A stretch of 64,000 bases of DNA from positions 62,001 through 126,000 of the forward strand of contig CAZUGA010000002.1 in NCBI GenBank assembly GCA_964619885.1, read 5' to 3'. The position numbers were made by a program, and so were the translations under genes. Under the pieces are notes generated by a model that was not told the origin of the DNA, did no database searches, and worked only from the letters and a program-made list of their open reading frames with translations. How positions within the stretch are numbered: position 1 is the first letter of the stretch; each line of letters starts with the position of its first letter. This document shows positions 28,453 to 37,153 of this stretch, piece after piece. The DNA comes from CAZUGA01 sp964619885. GTDB taxonomy: Bacteria > Pseudomonadota > Gammaproteobacteria > Methylococcales > UBA1147.

Positions 28453-28984
28453 AGTGATTAGATATCCTTATGAATCAAAGTTGAGAAATTCAATATATAA
28501 ATTGTACAATAATTATCCAATAAAAACATTGACAAAACATAGACAATTTTTTAATATAAATTCCGAGAATGCGAATTTTGGAGCTTAGGTGAATTTTGTC
28601 TAGTTACTAAAGATTTAAGAGGATATCGCCTCTGGGTCTTAATGTTTTAACACTATTTATTATTGTCTTTTTACGCGCTTCCTAAGCAATGACCAATTAC
28701 AAGTTTATAGTGTCATGCGATTCAAACTGAATAGATCTTTAGAATATTTTTTAACTCGGATAGTGATCGCGGCATATTGTCGCAACTCGCTGTAATTCAT
28801 TATTCTTTCGCATATTATGTAAGCCAGTCTTGTCATAAATCAAATTTTAGATAAGACGTTCCGACTCAAGGCAACGCAGTTTAAAAATAAGTGTATTTGT
28901 CGATTCATTGACCGAGAATGTCCTTCGGCTTGGCAGTCATGATATCGATCGATCCAACTCAATAACTCAAAGAGGTGCAATTTA
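28453..28984. promoter_or_regulatory. Divergent carH / sigma-factor control region with CarH-like operator repeats
   Basis: At 28529-28534 (TTGACA) and 28540-28545 (TAGACA) there are two TnnACA elements exactly 11 bp apart, the period and core described for CarH operators. The first doubles as a consensus -35 box, with TAATAT 17 bp later (28552-28557), giving a rightward promoter. Facing left, TTGGAT (28515-28520 complement) and TATATT (28492-28497 complement) are spaced 17 bp. The 10-bp palindrome ATTGTACAAT at 28501-28510 sits inside that spacer. The remaining 420 bp before the sigma gene is AT-rich with no recognised gene. Promoter hexamers are easy to find in AT-rich DNA, so the repeats carry most weight. 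Confidence 0.5.
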
Positions 28985-30682
28985 ATGCTTAGACGAGTTA
29001 TGGATAAATCCGAATACGGAACAAATATCGGTATCGATAATTCCGATTTGTGTCATGAAACCTACGTTCGAGCTAAAGCGGGCGAATCTATTGATCGGAT
29101 GACTGATACCGATATTAATGTAGAACAGGTGCCATTTAGCAGTGAGGATTTAAAGACTGATCAATTCAAGCCTACAGATCTATTCGCCTCAAGTTTCGAT
29201 AATAATATTGGCGAACTTGATGATGGCCTAGATAGACCCGATGGATTTGTGACATTAGAGGCGTCTGAGACAGCCCTAGATAAGGAACCATCGCACGATT
29301 TGTTACGAATCTATTTGCGTCAGATGCATGAATACAGATCGCTTGATGAAGAGCGCAAACTGGAATTGACTGAAAACCTGCGCCAAGCAAACGAAGAATT
29401 GAATCGTGCGTTATCGACTTTTCCAGGGGTCTCCGCATGGTTTCTGGAAGAGCGACAGAAGACTGAAAGTGTTGCTTCCGATGCAAAGCAACGCATACGG
29501 GGCAATTATACTGTACAGCATTTGTCCATAAAAAACTTAGAAACTAAATTTAATGAGACTGATCAAGTCTTATTCACCAATAAACCGATTAAAAAGTCGG
29601 GTCTAGGAATGAGCGCTGGCGACATTTTAGATGCACAAGTGGCTGACTTGACTGCAAGTTATGAGTTATTGTGCGAATTAACTAAGCTATATGGTGTTCA
29701 CCACATTGTTTGTAAGCGTCAAAGGCAGGTGTTGAAATCTGCATTTTGTCGAATCGATCATTCTCCTAGTGCGCTGATCCGATTGGTTGAGTCATTTTTT
29801 GATGTGGAATCAGATTATAGGGAAGATCCTACTCAATGCGGTCTCGAGCTTGAAAACTCGCGAATGCGCCGCGATGATTTATTTGAAGCCCAATATGCAA
29901 TTTCTAGGCGGGATTACGAGCAAATCCTGGTGCAGGTTAGAGAAGCTTATTCCAAATGGCAACGAGCGCGTAACAAATTGGTAGAAGTTCATCTGGGATT
30001 GGTTATTTTTTTAAGTAAGCAATATTTTAACCAAACGGTCGATAAAATCGATTTAATCCAAGAGGGAAATCTCGGGTTGATTAAAGCTGTGGAGAGGTTT
30101 AATCCGGAATTGGGTTACAAATTTTCAACATACGCCAGCTATTGGATTCGACTGGCGATTTCTAGATGTACGGTTCGTTATGGCAGAACAGTTCGATTAC
30201 CCTTTAGGGTCAATGAAAATATTGTGTCTATTAATCGACAAGCGGCTCAGCTACGCCAGAAATCGGGACATGTGCTCGGAGAATCTGAAATAGCCAAGAT
30301 GATTAATGTTCCAGTAGCGGATTTACAAAAAGTCAATTTGATATCGCAATCCGTGGCGTCGATAGATGCGCCGTTTGATGGTGACGAATCTGGTAATAAT
30401 CTGCATAGCCTGTTGAAACAAAAAATGATGCCCCCACTTCTGGATACAGTCGCACACCAAAATCTCAAAGAGGCGGTTTCAGAATCGCTCGCCAATTTGA
30501 ATGAACGGGAAGCATTTGTCATTCGGCAGCGATTCGGAATTGGAAATTATGGTGAAAAGACACTACAGGACTTGGGTAATGCGCTCGGATTAACGCGTGA
30601 GCGGATCCGTCAAATCGAAATGTCGGCGCTAAAAAAGCTGAGGCGACGTTTGAAAGCGTTCTATAATGAGAGTATTGAGTGA
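28985..30682 (+). CDS. RpoD-paralogous sigma-70 factor
   Basis: A 565-residue sigma factor. Region 1.2-like sequence lies near residues 105-140 (LLRIYLRQMHEYRSLDEERKLEL). A long non-conserved domain similar to the RpoD-type insert spans about 140-320. Region 2 is near 325-405 (VDKIDLIQEGNLGLIKAVERF, GYKFSTYASYWIRLAI). Region 3 follows, and region 4 ends with LTRERIRQIEMSALKKLRR. The -10-recognition helix and the YGRTVRLPFRV segment differ from housekeeping RpoD, so this is probably an extra factor rather than the essential one. AGAGGTG precedes ATG 28985. It diverges from carH, suggesting CarH represses it in the dark. Confidence 0.9.
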   Translation: MLRRVMDKSEYGTNIGIDNSDLCHETYVRAKAGESIDRMTDTDINVEQVPFSSEDLKTDQFKPTDLFASSFDNNIGELDDGLDRPDGFVTLEASETALDKEPSHDLLRIYLRQMHEYRSLDEERKLELTENLRQANEELNRALSTFPGVSAWFLEERQKTESVASDAKQRIRGNYTVQHLSIKNLETKFNETDQVLFTNKPIKKSGLGMSAGDILDAQVADLTASYELLCELTKLYGVHHIVCKRQRQVLKSAFCRIDHSPSALIRLVESFFDVESDYREDPTQCGLELENSRMRRDDLFEAQYAISRRDYEQILVQVREAYSKWQRARNKLVEVHLGLVIFLSKQYFNQTVDKIDLIQEGNLGLIKAVERFNPELGYKFSTYASYWIRLAISRCTVRYGRTVRLPFRVNENIVSINRQAAQLRQKSGHVLGESEIAKMINVPVADLQKVNLISQSVASIDAPFDGDESGNNLHSLLKQKMMPPLLDTVAHQNLKEAVSESLANLNEREAFVIRQRFGIGNYGEKTLQDLGNALGLTRERIRQIEMSALKKLRRRLKAFYNESIE

Positions 30683-30846
30683 ATATCATGTTTGTAGTCG
30701 AAAGATTTGTGGTTTACCAAATTTGTGAAGGCTATGGGTACTAAGCTTATGTTTACTAAAATTTTAAAAGTTCGGCGTAGATATTGATGATGGCTGTCGC
30801 GCGAAGATTATTGCAGTCCCGGTTTATGCATGGTGAGGAGTTATAA

Positions 30847-32766
30847 ATGAAAGAAAGAATTAAAAGTATATTGTTTTGGGGGGTTATCCTGGTAATTGGC
30901 TTCTCACTGATGAACAACATGAAACCAGGGGCCCAAATTGATACCTCAAAAGCATATTCCGAATTTTTGGATATGGTCAAAGCTGGCCAGATTGCGAAAG
31001 TAGAGATTGAAGGATCGACAATTACCGCCAAAACTATGGGTGGTAATCGCTTCTCTACCTATAATCCGGGAGACGCTCATTTGGTGGACGATTTATTGGC
31101 TAATGGCGTAGAAATTAAATCGGTACCCCCGGAGTCGCAGTCTTTATTAATGCAGATTTTTATCTCATGGTTTCCAATGTTGCTATTGGTGGCCTTGTGG
31201 ATATTTTTTATGCGTCGGATGCAAGGCGGGGGCGGCATGGGCGGTGCAATGAATTTGGGTAAGAGCAAAGCGAAGTTGATCGAGGAGGATAAGATCAAGG
31301 TAACTTTTGCGGATGTTGCCGGCTGCGAAGAAGCTAAAGAAGAAGTAACCGAGATGGTTGATTTTCTTCGCGACCCAAGCAAGTTCGAAAATCTAGGCGG
31401 AAAAATCCCAAGAGGTGCATTGATGGTGGGGCCGCCGGGAACCGGAAAAACATTATTAGCGCGAGCGATTGCCGGTGAAGCGAAGGTTCCATTTTTTTCG
31501 ATTTCAGGTTCTGATTTTGTCGAAATGTTTGTTGGGGTTGGTGCTTCTCGAGTACGCGACATGTTTGAACAGGCCAAGAAAAACGCGCCTTGTATTATCT
31601 TTATCGATGAAATTGATGCGGTAGGCCGCCAGCGCGGAGCCGGTTTAGGTGGTGGCAATGATGAACGCGAACAAACGCTTAACCAACTGTTGGTCGAGAT
31701 GGATGGTTTTGACGGCAACGATGGTGTTATCGTAATCGCGGCGACCAATAGGCCTGACGTATTGGATAAGGCGTTGTTGAGACCCGGACGTTTCGACCGT
31801 CAAGTAACGGTTGGTTTACCCGACGTTCGTGGCCGCGAGCAGATATTGAAAGTACACATGGGTAAAGTGCCAGCAGCAGATGACGTGGAACTAAAGTACA
31901 TTGCTCGCGGTACTCCGGGGTTTTCTGGCGCCGATCTCGCTAATTTGATTAATGAAGCCGCGCTATACGCGGCTAGAACGAATAAAAAACTGGTTAGCAT
32001 GTCCGAATTGGAGAAGGCGAAGGATAAAATCATCATGGGGGCTGAACGCCGTACCATGGTGATGAGTGAAGAAGAAAAGAAAATGACCGCCTACCATGAG
32101 GCGGGACATTGCATTGTAGGGCGTTTGGTGCCGGAACATGATCCTGTTTATAAAGTCAGCATTATGCCAAGGGGCCGTGCACTTGGGGTGACGTTGTTTC
32201 TCCCGGAGCGAGATCAGCATTCGGCAAGCAAACAGAAACTTGAAAGTCAGATCTCCAGTTTATTTGGTGGCCGATTGGCAGAAGAACTGATTTTTGGTGT
32301 AGAAAAGGTCACCACCGGTGCTTCTAATGATATCGAGCGAGCCACTGAGCTGGCGCGCAATATGGTCACTAAATGGGGTCTTTCTGAGCGTTTAGGACCA
32401 TTATCGTACGGAGAGGATGAAGGCGATGTATTTGTCGGACGTTCGGTGACTCAAACCAAATCGGTGTCCGAGGGCACTGCACGCAAAATCGACGAGGAGA
32501 TACGATCATTTATTGACCGTAACTACGATAGAGCTGAGAAAATACTCAAGGATAATATAGGTATATTGCACGCGATGGCCGATGCTCTTATAGAATGGGA
32601 AACGATTGACCGGTTGCAGATTGATGACCTGATGAATCATAAGGATCCTCGCCCACCGGCGGATCATGATGACGGCGCTGCTGCTGCGAAAGTGGAGTCA
32701 GATACCAAGGATTCCAATCCCTCCGACACTGTCGAAATAAAACCGGCGGTAGGTCCTGCAGCGTAA
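30847..32766 (+). CDS. ftsH: ATP-dependent zinc metalloprotease FtsH
   Basis: A 639-residue inner-membrane AAA+ protease that degrades membrane and regulatory proteins. Membrane helices lie near residues 7-24 and 103-122 with a small periplasmic domain between. Walker A GPPGTGKT is at residues 195-202, the DEIDAVGRQRG block follows, and the zinc-binding HEAGH is at 417-421. The C-terminal tail is low-complexity. GTGAGGAG precedes ATG 30847. It is not preceded by rlmE (ftsJ) as in many gammaproteobacteria, so it may be a second or rearranged copy. A small membrane protein follows after 27 bp. Confidence 0.97.
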   Translation: MKERIKSILFWGVILVIGFSLMNNMKPGAQIDTSKAYSEFLDMVKAGQIAKVEIEGSTITAKTMGGNRFSTYNPGDAHLVDDLLANGVEIKSVPPESQSLLMQIFISWFPMLLLVALWIFFMRRMQGGGGMGGAMNLGKSKAKLIEEDKIKVTFADVAGCEEAKEEVTEMVDFLRDPSKFENLGGKIPRGALMVGPPGTGKTLLARAIAGEAKVPFFSISGSDFVEMFVGVGASRVRDMFEQAKKNAPCIIFIDEIDAVGRQRGAGLGGGNDEREQTLNQLLVEMDGFDGNDGVIVIAATNRPDVLDKALLRPGRFDRQVTVGLPDVRGREQILKVHMGKVPAADDVELKYIARGTPGFSGADLANLINEAALYAARTNKKLVSMSELEKAKDKIIMGAERRTMVMSEEEKKMTAYHEAGHCIVGRLVPEHDPVYKVSIMPRGRALGVTLFLPERDQHSASKQKLESQISSLFGGRLAEELIFGVEKVTTGASNDIERATELARNMVTKWGLSERLGPLSYGEDEGDVFVGRSVTQTKSVSEGTARKIDEEIRSFIDRNYDRAEKILKDNIGILHAMADALIEWETIDRLQIDDLMNHKDPRPPADHDDGAAAAKVESDTKDSNPSDTVEIKPAVGPAA

Positions 32767-32793
32767 GCAAACAAAGTTCGATACGGGTATACA

Positions 32794-33180
32794 ATGAAAC
32801 AGCTGATTCGACGATGCTATCTTATCTTTATCGTTTGCCAAATTATGCTGGGTATAGGGCTTGTTCTCCACCGCGAGTTAATGTTTGACGGGGGAGTCGA
32901 TTACGGGCCCCTCAGTAGCAACCTTGTCATCGTCGTTGCGTACATCACCGCGATGCAATGCCTAATGCTTTTATGGTTTGTTTTACGAGGTGGCTTCCAA
33001 GAGATTGTTTTGATGGGGTTGATCGTGCTTTCCGCCGCTTTCGGCATGGCCTTTTATGCCAATGTGAATCAAATATCCCTTAATAAACTAATTTGGTTGG
33101 TAGGTGCGGTATTTGGCGCGATCCAGATTTCTTATGGTTTGTTAAATTTAGCTCGCGGTAATCAGTCCGTTGCGCATTGA
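32794..33180 (+). CDS. Hypothetical four-helix membrane protein
   Basis: A 128-residue protein with four evident hydrophobic segments (about residues 8-25, 43-64, 68-88 and 98-118) and short polar loops. No known family was recognised. It starts 27 bp after ftsH and is followed by an intrinsic terminator, so it probably shares the ftsH transcript and might be linked to FtsH membrane quality control. That link rests on position alone. Confidence 0.7.
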   Translation: MKQLIRRCYLIFIVCQIMLGIGLVLHRELMFDGGVDYGPLSSNLVIVVAYITAMQCLMLLWFVLRGGFQEIVLMGLIVLSAAFGMAFYANVNQISLNKLIWLVGAVFGAIQISYGLLNLARGNQSVAH

Positions 33181-33228
33181 TTGATTTCGTTTTAATCCTG
33201 TAATACTAAAGTTTGTAGGTTTAGATTA

Positions 33229-33270
33229 AAATCGCCCCGGTTCGAATATTTTTTTCGGCCGGGGCGATTT
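33229..33270. terminator. Bidirectional intrinsic terminator
   Basis: A perfect 12-bp inverted repeat, AAATCGCCCCGG at 33229-33240 and CCGGGGCGATTT at 33259-33270, with an 18-nt loop and A/T runs on both sides. It separates the rightward ftsH unit from the leftward DoxX gene and should stop transcription from both sides. Confidence 0.85.
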
Positions 33271-33308
33271 ATTTTATAGCTGACTAAATTGCAATGCCCT
33301 TCGAGGAT

Positions 33309-33944
33309 TTAGCCAAACCGGTTTCGAATCCAATAATCCAGACTTACATAGCGGCCCGCGCCTATAAAGAATAATACCAGCAGCATTAAAAAATAGGTTG
33401 CTGCGAATTCGATTCCATTGTTCAAAATAACAATATTGCCGTGTTCGGTCAGCCAGTCGTAATTTCCATGTTCCCTGAGAATCGATTTTGAACGATCCAA
33501 ACGTTCAATTGCTCCCATTGTGCGTTCAGTTGCAAAGGGTCCAGTGCCTTCTGCAATCGCGAGCCAGCCATTTTCTAAATGTACGGACGTAGCGGCGACA
33601 ATCATCGTTATCATTAACGGGATCGAAATCCAGCGTACCGCAAACCCCAGAAATAGGCAGATTGCACCTATAATCTCGGTCCACGTGGCCAATCCGGCCA
33701 TAATAGTTGGGAACGGTAGGCCCAATCCCCACTCGGCATTACTGAACCATTCAACAATACTTGGGAATGTATCTAATTTCTTCGTGCCGGCCATCCAGAA
33801 TATTGGAACGAGATATAATCGCAGCGCAAGCGGTCCCAAAAAATCTAAGCTTCGAGTCGCGTCCAACATATTTTGTAAATTGAATAGCAAACCTTTGTCC
33901 GGTAAGGGGTTTTCCTGGTTAGGCTGGCGTGAATAATCTTGCAT
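33309..33944 (-). CDS. DoxX family membrane protein
   Basis: A 211-residue membrane protein of the DoxX family: an N-terminal segment with LGPLALRLYLVPIFWMAGTKKLD, the TWTEIIGAICLFLGFAVRW helix typical of DoxX, and about four helices in all. DoxX proteins are associated with redox or quinone reactions, but their exact role varies. A roughly 50-residue hydrophilic insert lies between helices three and four (about 115-165). It is convergent with ftsH and its companion, and downstream of the DUF255 gene on the same strand, about 135 bp apart. Confidence 0.85.
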   Translation of the reverse strand: MQDYSRQPNQENPLPDKGLLFNLQNMLDATRSLDFLGPLALRLYLVPIFWMAGTKKLDTFPSIVEWFSNAEWGLGLPFPTIMAGLATWTEIIGAICLFLGFAVRWISIPLMITMIVAATSVHLENGWLAIAEGTGPFATERTMGAIERLDRSKSILREHGNYDWLTEHGNIVILNNGIEFAATYFLMLLVLFFIGAGRYVSLDYWIRNRFG

Positions 33945-34078
33945 AGTGCGCTCCGTTTTTGATTTGTTGTGTGATGTTAGACCCGATCGTGGCGCTAAAA
34001 CTGACCAACCGGATGTGAGCAGGGTGAAATATTGTTTTATATGGACCCGTTTTCTGAATTTTTTGAAGCTGCGCCTTT

Positions 34079-36121
34079 TTAAGATAACGCTTTGTGTAAA
34101 TCATCCAGCTCAGTTAATACTGGTTGGCATCCGCTAGCTGAACAAATGTACGCAACGGTATTGTTGCTTGTTTTCCGATCTTTTAACTGGCCGGGCAATT
34201 CAACACAATCCTCGGGTATTGCAATGCATATGCGCCTTGGAGAAAATTCGCGGCTTATAGAGTTTTGCCAAGCTGTCATTTCAGGCCCTCTAAGAACTAT
34301 CAATTCGAGTGAAAAACGTGAATCCTCCAATGCCATCAACAATGCGCAATGGGCATGGGGAATACGCTTCAGCGGGGTGGCACATGCCTTTAATGTCCGT
34401 TCGGCGGCATCCCTATATTTGGTCTCGCCCAGTATCGTACTCAAGCGGAACAATGCGGAAGCTGCGACGCCATTGCCTGCGGGGAGGGCTTCGTCGATCA
34501 TTGGTTTGGGGCGATAGATCAATGATTCATGATCGTTCGGCGTGAAATAAAAACCTCCATGGGTTGGATCTTCAAATGAATCGAGCAAAATATCGGCCAG
34601 TTGCTGTGCCCATTTAATATTTTGCGATTGCCATCGGATTTGCGATAGCTCTATTACGGCGTCGATCAAATAGGCATAATCGTCCAAATAGGCGTTTAAA
34701 TGGGCTTTCCCGTCCTTGTAGGTGGCGAGTAGCCTTTTACCATTCCAAAGTTTGTTGCGTATAAAATTCAACGCGGTTTGTGCCGAGTCGATAAAATCTG
34801 ATCGCTCAAACACACGTCCTGCAGTAGCCAGGCCTTTGATCATTAGTGCGTTCCAAGAGCCCAGGATTTTATCGTCGCAACCGGGATGGGTTCGCTTGTC
34901 GCGGTATTTTTGCAACTTTCGTATCGATGAGTCGAGCAGGATGTTTGCTTGATTGAGAGTGATTTCACACTCGGATGCCGCGACAGCCAACGGCATCGCT
35001 ACGAAAAAATGCCACTTGGATTCAAAATTTGCCGGTTGGTCAAGGCCAAAATACGTTTGAACCAATTTGAATTCGGTGTGATCCAAAATTTTCTCTACTT
35101 CAGGGGGTTCCCAAGCGTAGAATTTTCCTTCAACACCCTCGGAGTCAGCATCCAAAGACGAATAAAATCCGCCTTCAGGAGATTGCATTTCGTCAATGGC
35201 CCATTGCGCGATTGCGATCGCGGTGCGCTTGAACAATGAATGACAGGTAATTTGCCAGGCATAGGTATAAAGAGATAGTAATGCACCGTTGTCGTACAGC
35301 ATTTTCTCAAAATGTGGGATATTCCATCGATCATCCACTGAATAGCGGCAGAATCCACCGCCAATCTGATCGCAGATACCGCCCAAGGCCATTTTTTCCA
35401 GAGTGTTTTGTGCTATTTCCAGGGCTCCATGGTCACGTGGGTTTGAGCGAGACCCAAAGCGAAGCAATAGTTCAATATGGGTTGGGTGGGGGAATTTCGG
35501 GGCATGTCCAAACCCGCCATTATCAGAGTCATATTGTTCAAATATCTCCGATCGCGCTTGGTCCAGTATCGCGATGTCTGGTATGTCGGACGGTGTTTCC
35601 GAGGTTATAGAATGGATCGATTCGATGAAGGTGGTATTGTGCTGCAAGAGCTGCTCTTTTTTATCCGCATAATAGTCCGCGATTTGGGGAAGAATGCTGG
35701 CGAATGACGGCATATTAAATCGAGGTTGCGGAGGGAAATAGGTGCCACCAAAAAAAGGGATATGCTCGTTCGGCGATAAAAACATATTGAGGGGCCATCC
35801 GCCGGGTTTTTGGGTTAGCATTTGGTGCGCTAATTGATATATTTTGTCTATATCCGGTCTTTCCTCGCGGTCGACTTTAATATTGATAAATAACCGATTC
35901 ATGATTTCGGCGGTTGCGGTGTCTTCGAAGGACTCATGCGCCATAACATGGCACCAATGGCAGGCCGAATAGCCGATAGATAGTAAGATTGGCCTGTCTA
36001 ATTTGCGGGCTAGTGCCAAAGCGTCGTGGCACCATGGATACCATTCAACCGGATTTGTGGCATGCTGCTGCAGGTAGGGGCTGGTTTCTTGATTGAGTCG
36101 ATTGAATTGTTGATCAGTCAT
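34079..36121 (-). CDS. DUF255 thioredoxin-domain protein (YyaL / SPATA20 family)
   Basis: A 680-residue protein with an N-terminal thioredoxin-like DUF255 domain (LNQETSPYLQQHATNPVEWYPW, then the CxxC site ACHWCHVM and VDREERPDID), and a long C-terminal alpha/alpha-barrel resembling N-acylglucosamine-2-epimerases (GFGHAPKFPHP, GGICDQIGGGFCRYSVD, HFEKMLYDN). ATG 36121 is preferred because CAGGGAA precedes it; the 37-codon upstream extension lacks family similarity. The family is widespread but its biochemical role is not settled; thiol redox or a sugar-related function are the usual suggestions. Confidence 0.92.
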   Translation of the reverse strand: MTDQQFNRLNQETSPYLQQHATNPVEWYPWCHDALALARKLDRPILLSIGYSACHWCHVMAHESFEDTATAEIMNRLFINIKVDREERPDIDKIYQLAHQMLTQKPGGWPLNMFLSPNEHIPFFGGTYFPPQPRFNMPSFASILPQIADYYADKKEQLLQHNTTFIESIHSITSETPSDIPDIAILDQARSEIFEQYDSDNGGFGHAPKFPHPTHIELLLRFGSRSNPRDHGALEIAQNTLEKMALGGICDQIGGGFCRYSVDDRWNIPHFEKMLYDNGALLSLYTYAWQITCHSLFKRTAIAIAQWAIDEMQSPEGGFYSSLDADSEGVEGKFYAWEPPEVEKILDHTEFKLVQTYFGLDQPANFESKWHFFVAMPLAVAASECEITLNQANILLDSSIRKLQKYRDKRTHPGCDDKILGSWNALMIKGLATAGRVFERSDFIDSAQTALNFIRNKLWNGKRLLATYKDGKAHLNAYLDDYAYLIDAVIELSQIRWQSQNIKWAQQLADILLDSFEDPTHGGFYFTPNDHESLIYRPKPMIDEALPAGNGVAASALFRLSTILGETKYRDAAERTLKACATPLKRIPHAHCALLMALEDSRFSLELIVLRGPEMTAWQNSISREFSPRRICIAIPEDCVELPGQLKDRKTSNNTVAYICSASGCQPVLTELDDLHKALS

Positions 36122-36251
36122 AATCGATTCCCTGACATTGGGGGGTGAGGTGAGGTACCATGAAAAGGATGGGGCGTCTGATTCAATCAGAGTGGTTCGA
36201 TTAATATGATCCAGGCTATAGGGTAATGTCAATCATTGCGAGGATTCGTCA

Positions 36252-36395
36252 ATGACAATGTTTTTATTCATCGCACTTGCGGTCGTCTTGATAATTGGCA
36301 ACGCACTGATTTTGTTGCGTACGGCCAAGAAGCCGTATATACCTAAAGACCTGCACGATAAACCGTTAGATCCCGAAGACAGTTCAGATTGGTAG
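36252..36395 (+). CDS. 47-residue single-helix membrane protein
   Basis: A short frame with ATG at 36252 and TAG at 36393-36395. The product has one hydrophobic helix (residues 3-22), a basic RTAKK stop-transfer segment, then a proline/acid tail ending DPEDSSDW. The plan (helix, KP-rich turn, acidic tail ending in W) recalls small DUF2897-type proteins, but no family assignment is secure. It diverges from the DUF255 gene. Base composition and codon use look like real coding sequence. Confidence 0.5.
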   Translation: MTMFLFIALAVVLIIGNALILLRTAKKPYIPKDLHDKPLDPEDSSDW

Positions 36396-36675
36396 ATCAA
36401 ACTTGCAAATGTAATTTTAGGGTAGGATTATTTATAGCGCCAAATGAATTAATTGTTTTTTGGATAGAGCCGGTATTATTTTTATTATTTTTGGGGTGTC
36501 GATGCAGATACCGGTCAAGTCTTTAATCGTATACAATTTTGCGATGATGCTTTATCAGTTACGGGTTTATGAGGATTGATCTTTTTCTTGATTCTCATCG
36601 GGAATCACGTTAAAAAGCTGCTTCGAGGCAAGCTGCACACCTCAGGAATGTAGACAAATATGAGGGTTAAATTTT

Positions 36676-36927
36676 ATGCCGAATACATACAATAATAGCT
36701 TTAGTTTTAATCCCAAAGATATTGAGCTGATCGAACAAGGCTTGAGAGCATTAAGCAAACACAACAATCTTCTCGCTGATCTCAAAACGGGAGCTTCTCA
36801 TGAATCTGAATCAATAAAGAAGAAAGATCAGAAGTTAAAGCAGATTAATGAAGTCCTCGGTAAAATTCATAATCAAAAAGTCTTTTTTAGCCAAACCCAC
36901 CCGCACAAGGGTGTACCGTTGGGTTAG
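36676..36927 (+). CDS. Small hypothetical protein, predicted coiled
   Basis: An 83-residue hydrophilic protein rich in Lys, Glu, Asn and His with a probable coiled segment (about residues 15-70) and a C-terminal HPHKGVPLG tail. GAGGG eight bases upstream supports ATG 36676. It was not recognised as any family and has no signal peptide or membrane helix. It precedes the fhc cluster by about 225 bp, with no evidence that they are cotranscribed. Confidence 0.6.
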   Translation: MPNTYNNSFSFNPKDIELIEQGLRALSKHNNLLADLKTGASHESESIKKKDQKLKQINEVLGKIHNQKVFFSQTHPHKGVPLG

Positions 36928-37153
36928 ATAGTCTCTCGTTGACAAGATGAGGCCAGTACCAGCACGGCTTCAAAACGTGTTGCGATGCCGCGAGTTGATA
37001 ATTTGTCCGCGCAATTATAGTGTTAGTAGGCTCGATTGGGTTTGTCGCATCAAGTATGACCTTTGATAGTACTGGGAAATGATGGCTTCAATGATGGTTA
37101 GCAATTAGTTTCTTAGCAGTAATGAATTATTCAGCCCTATTGGGGAGAAACTG

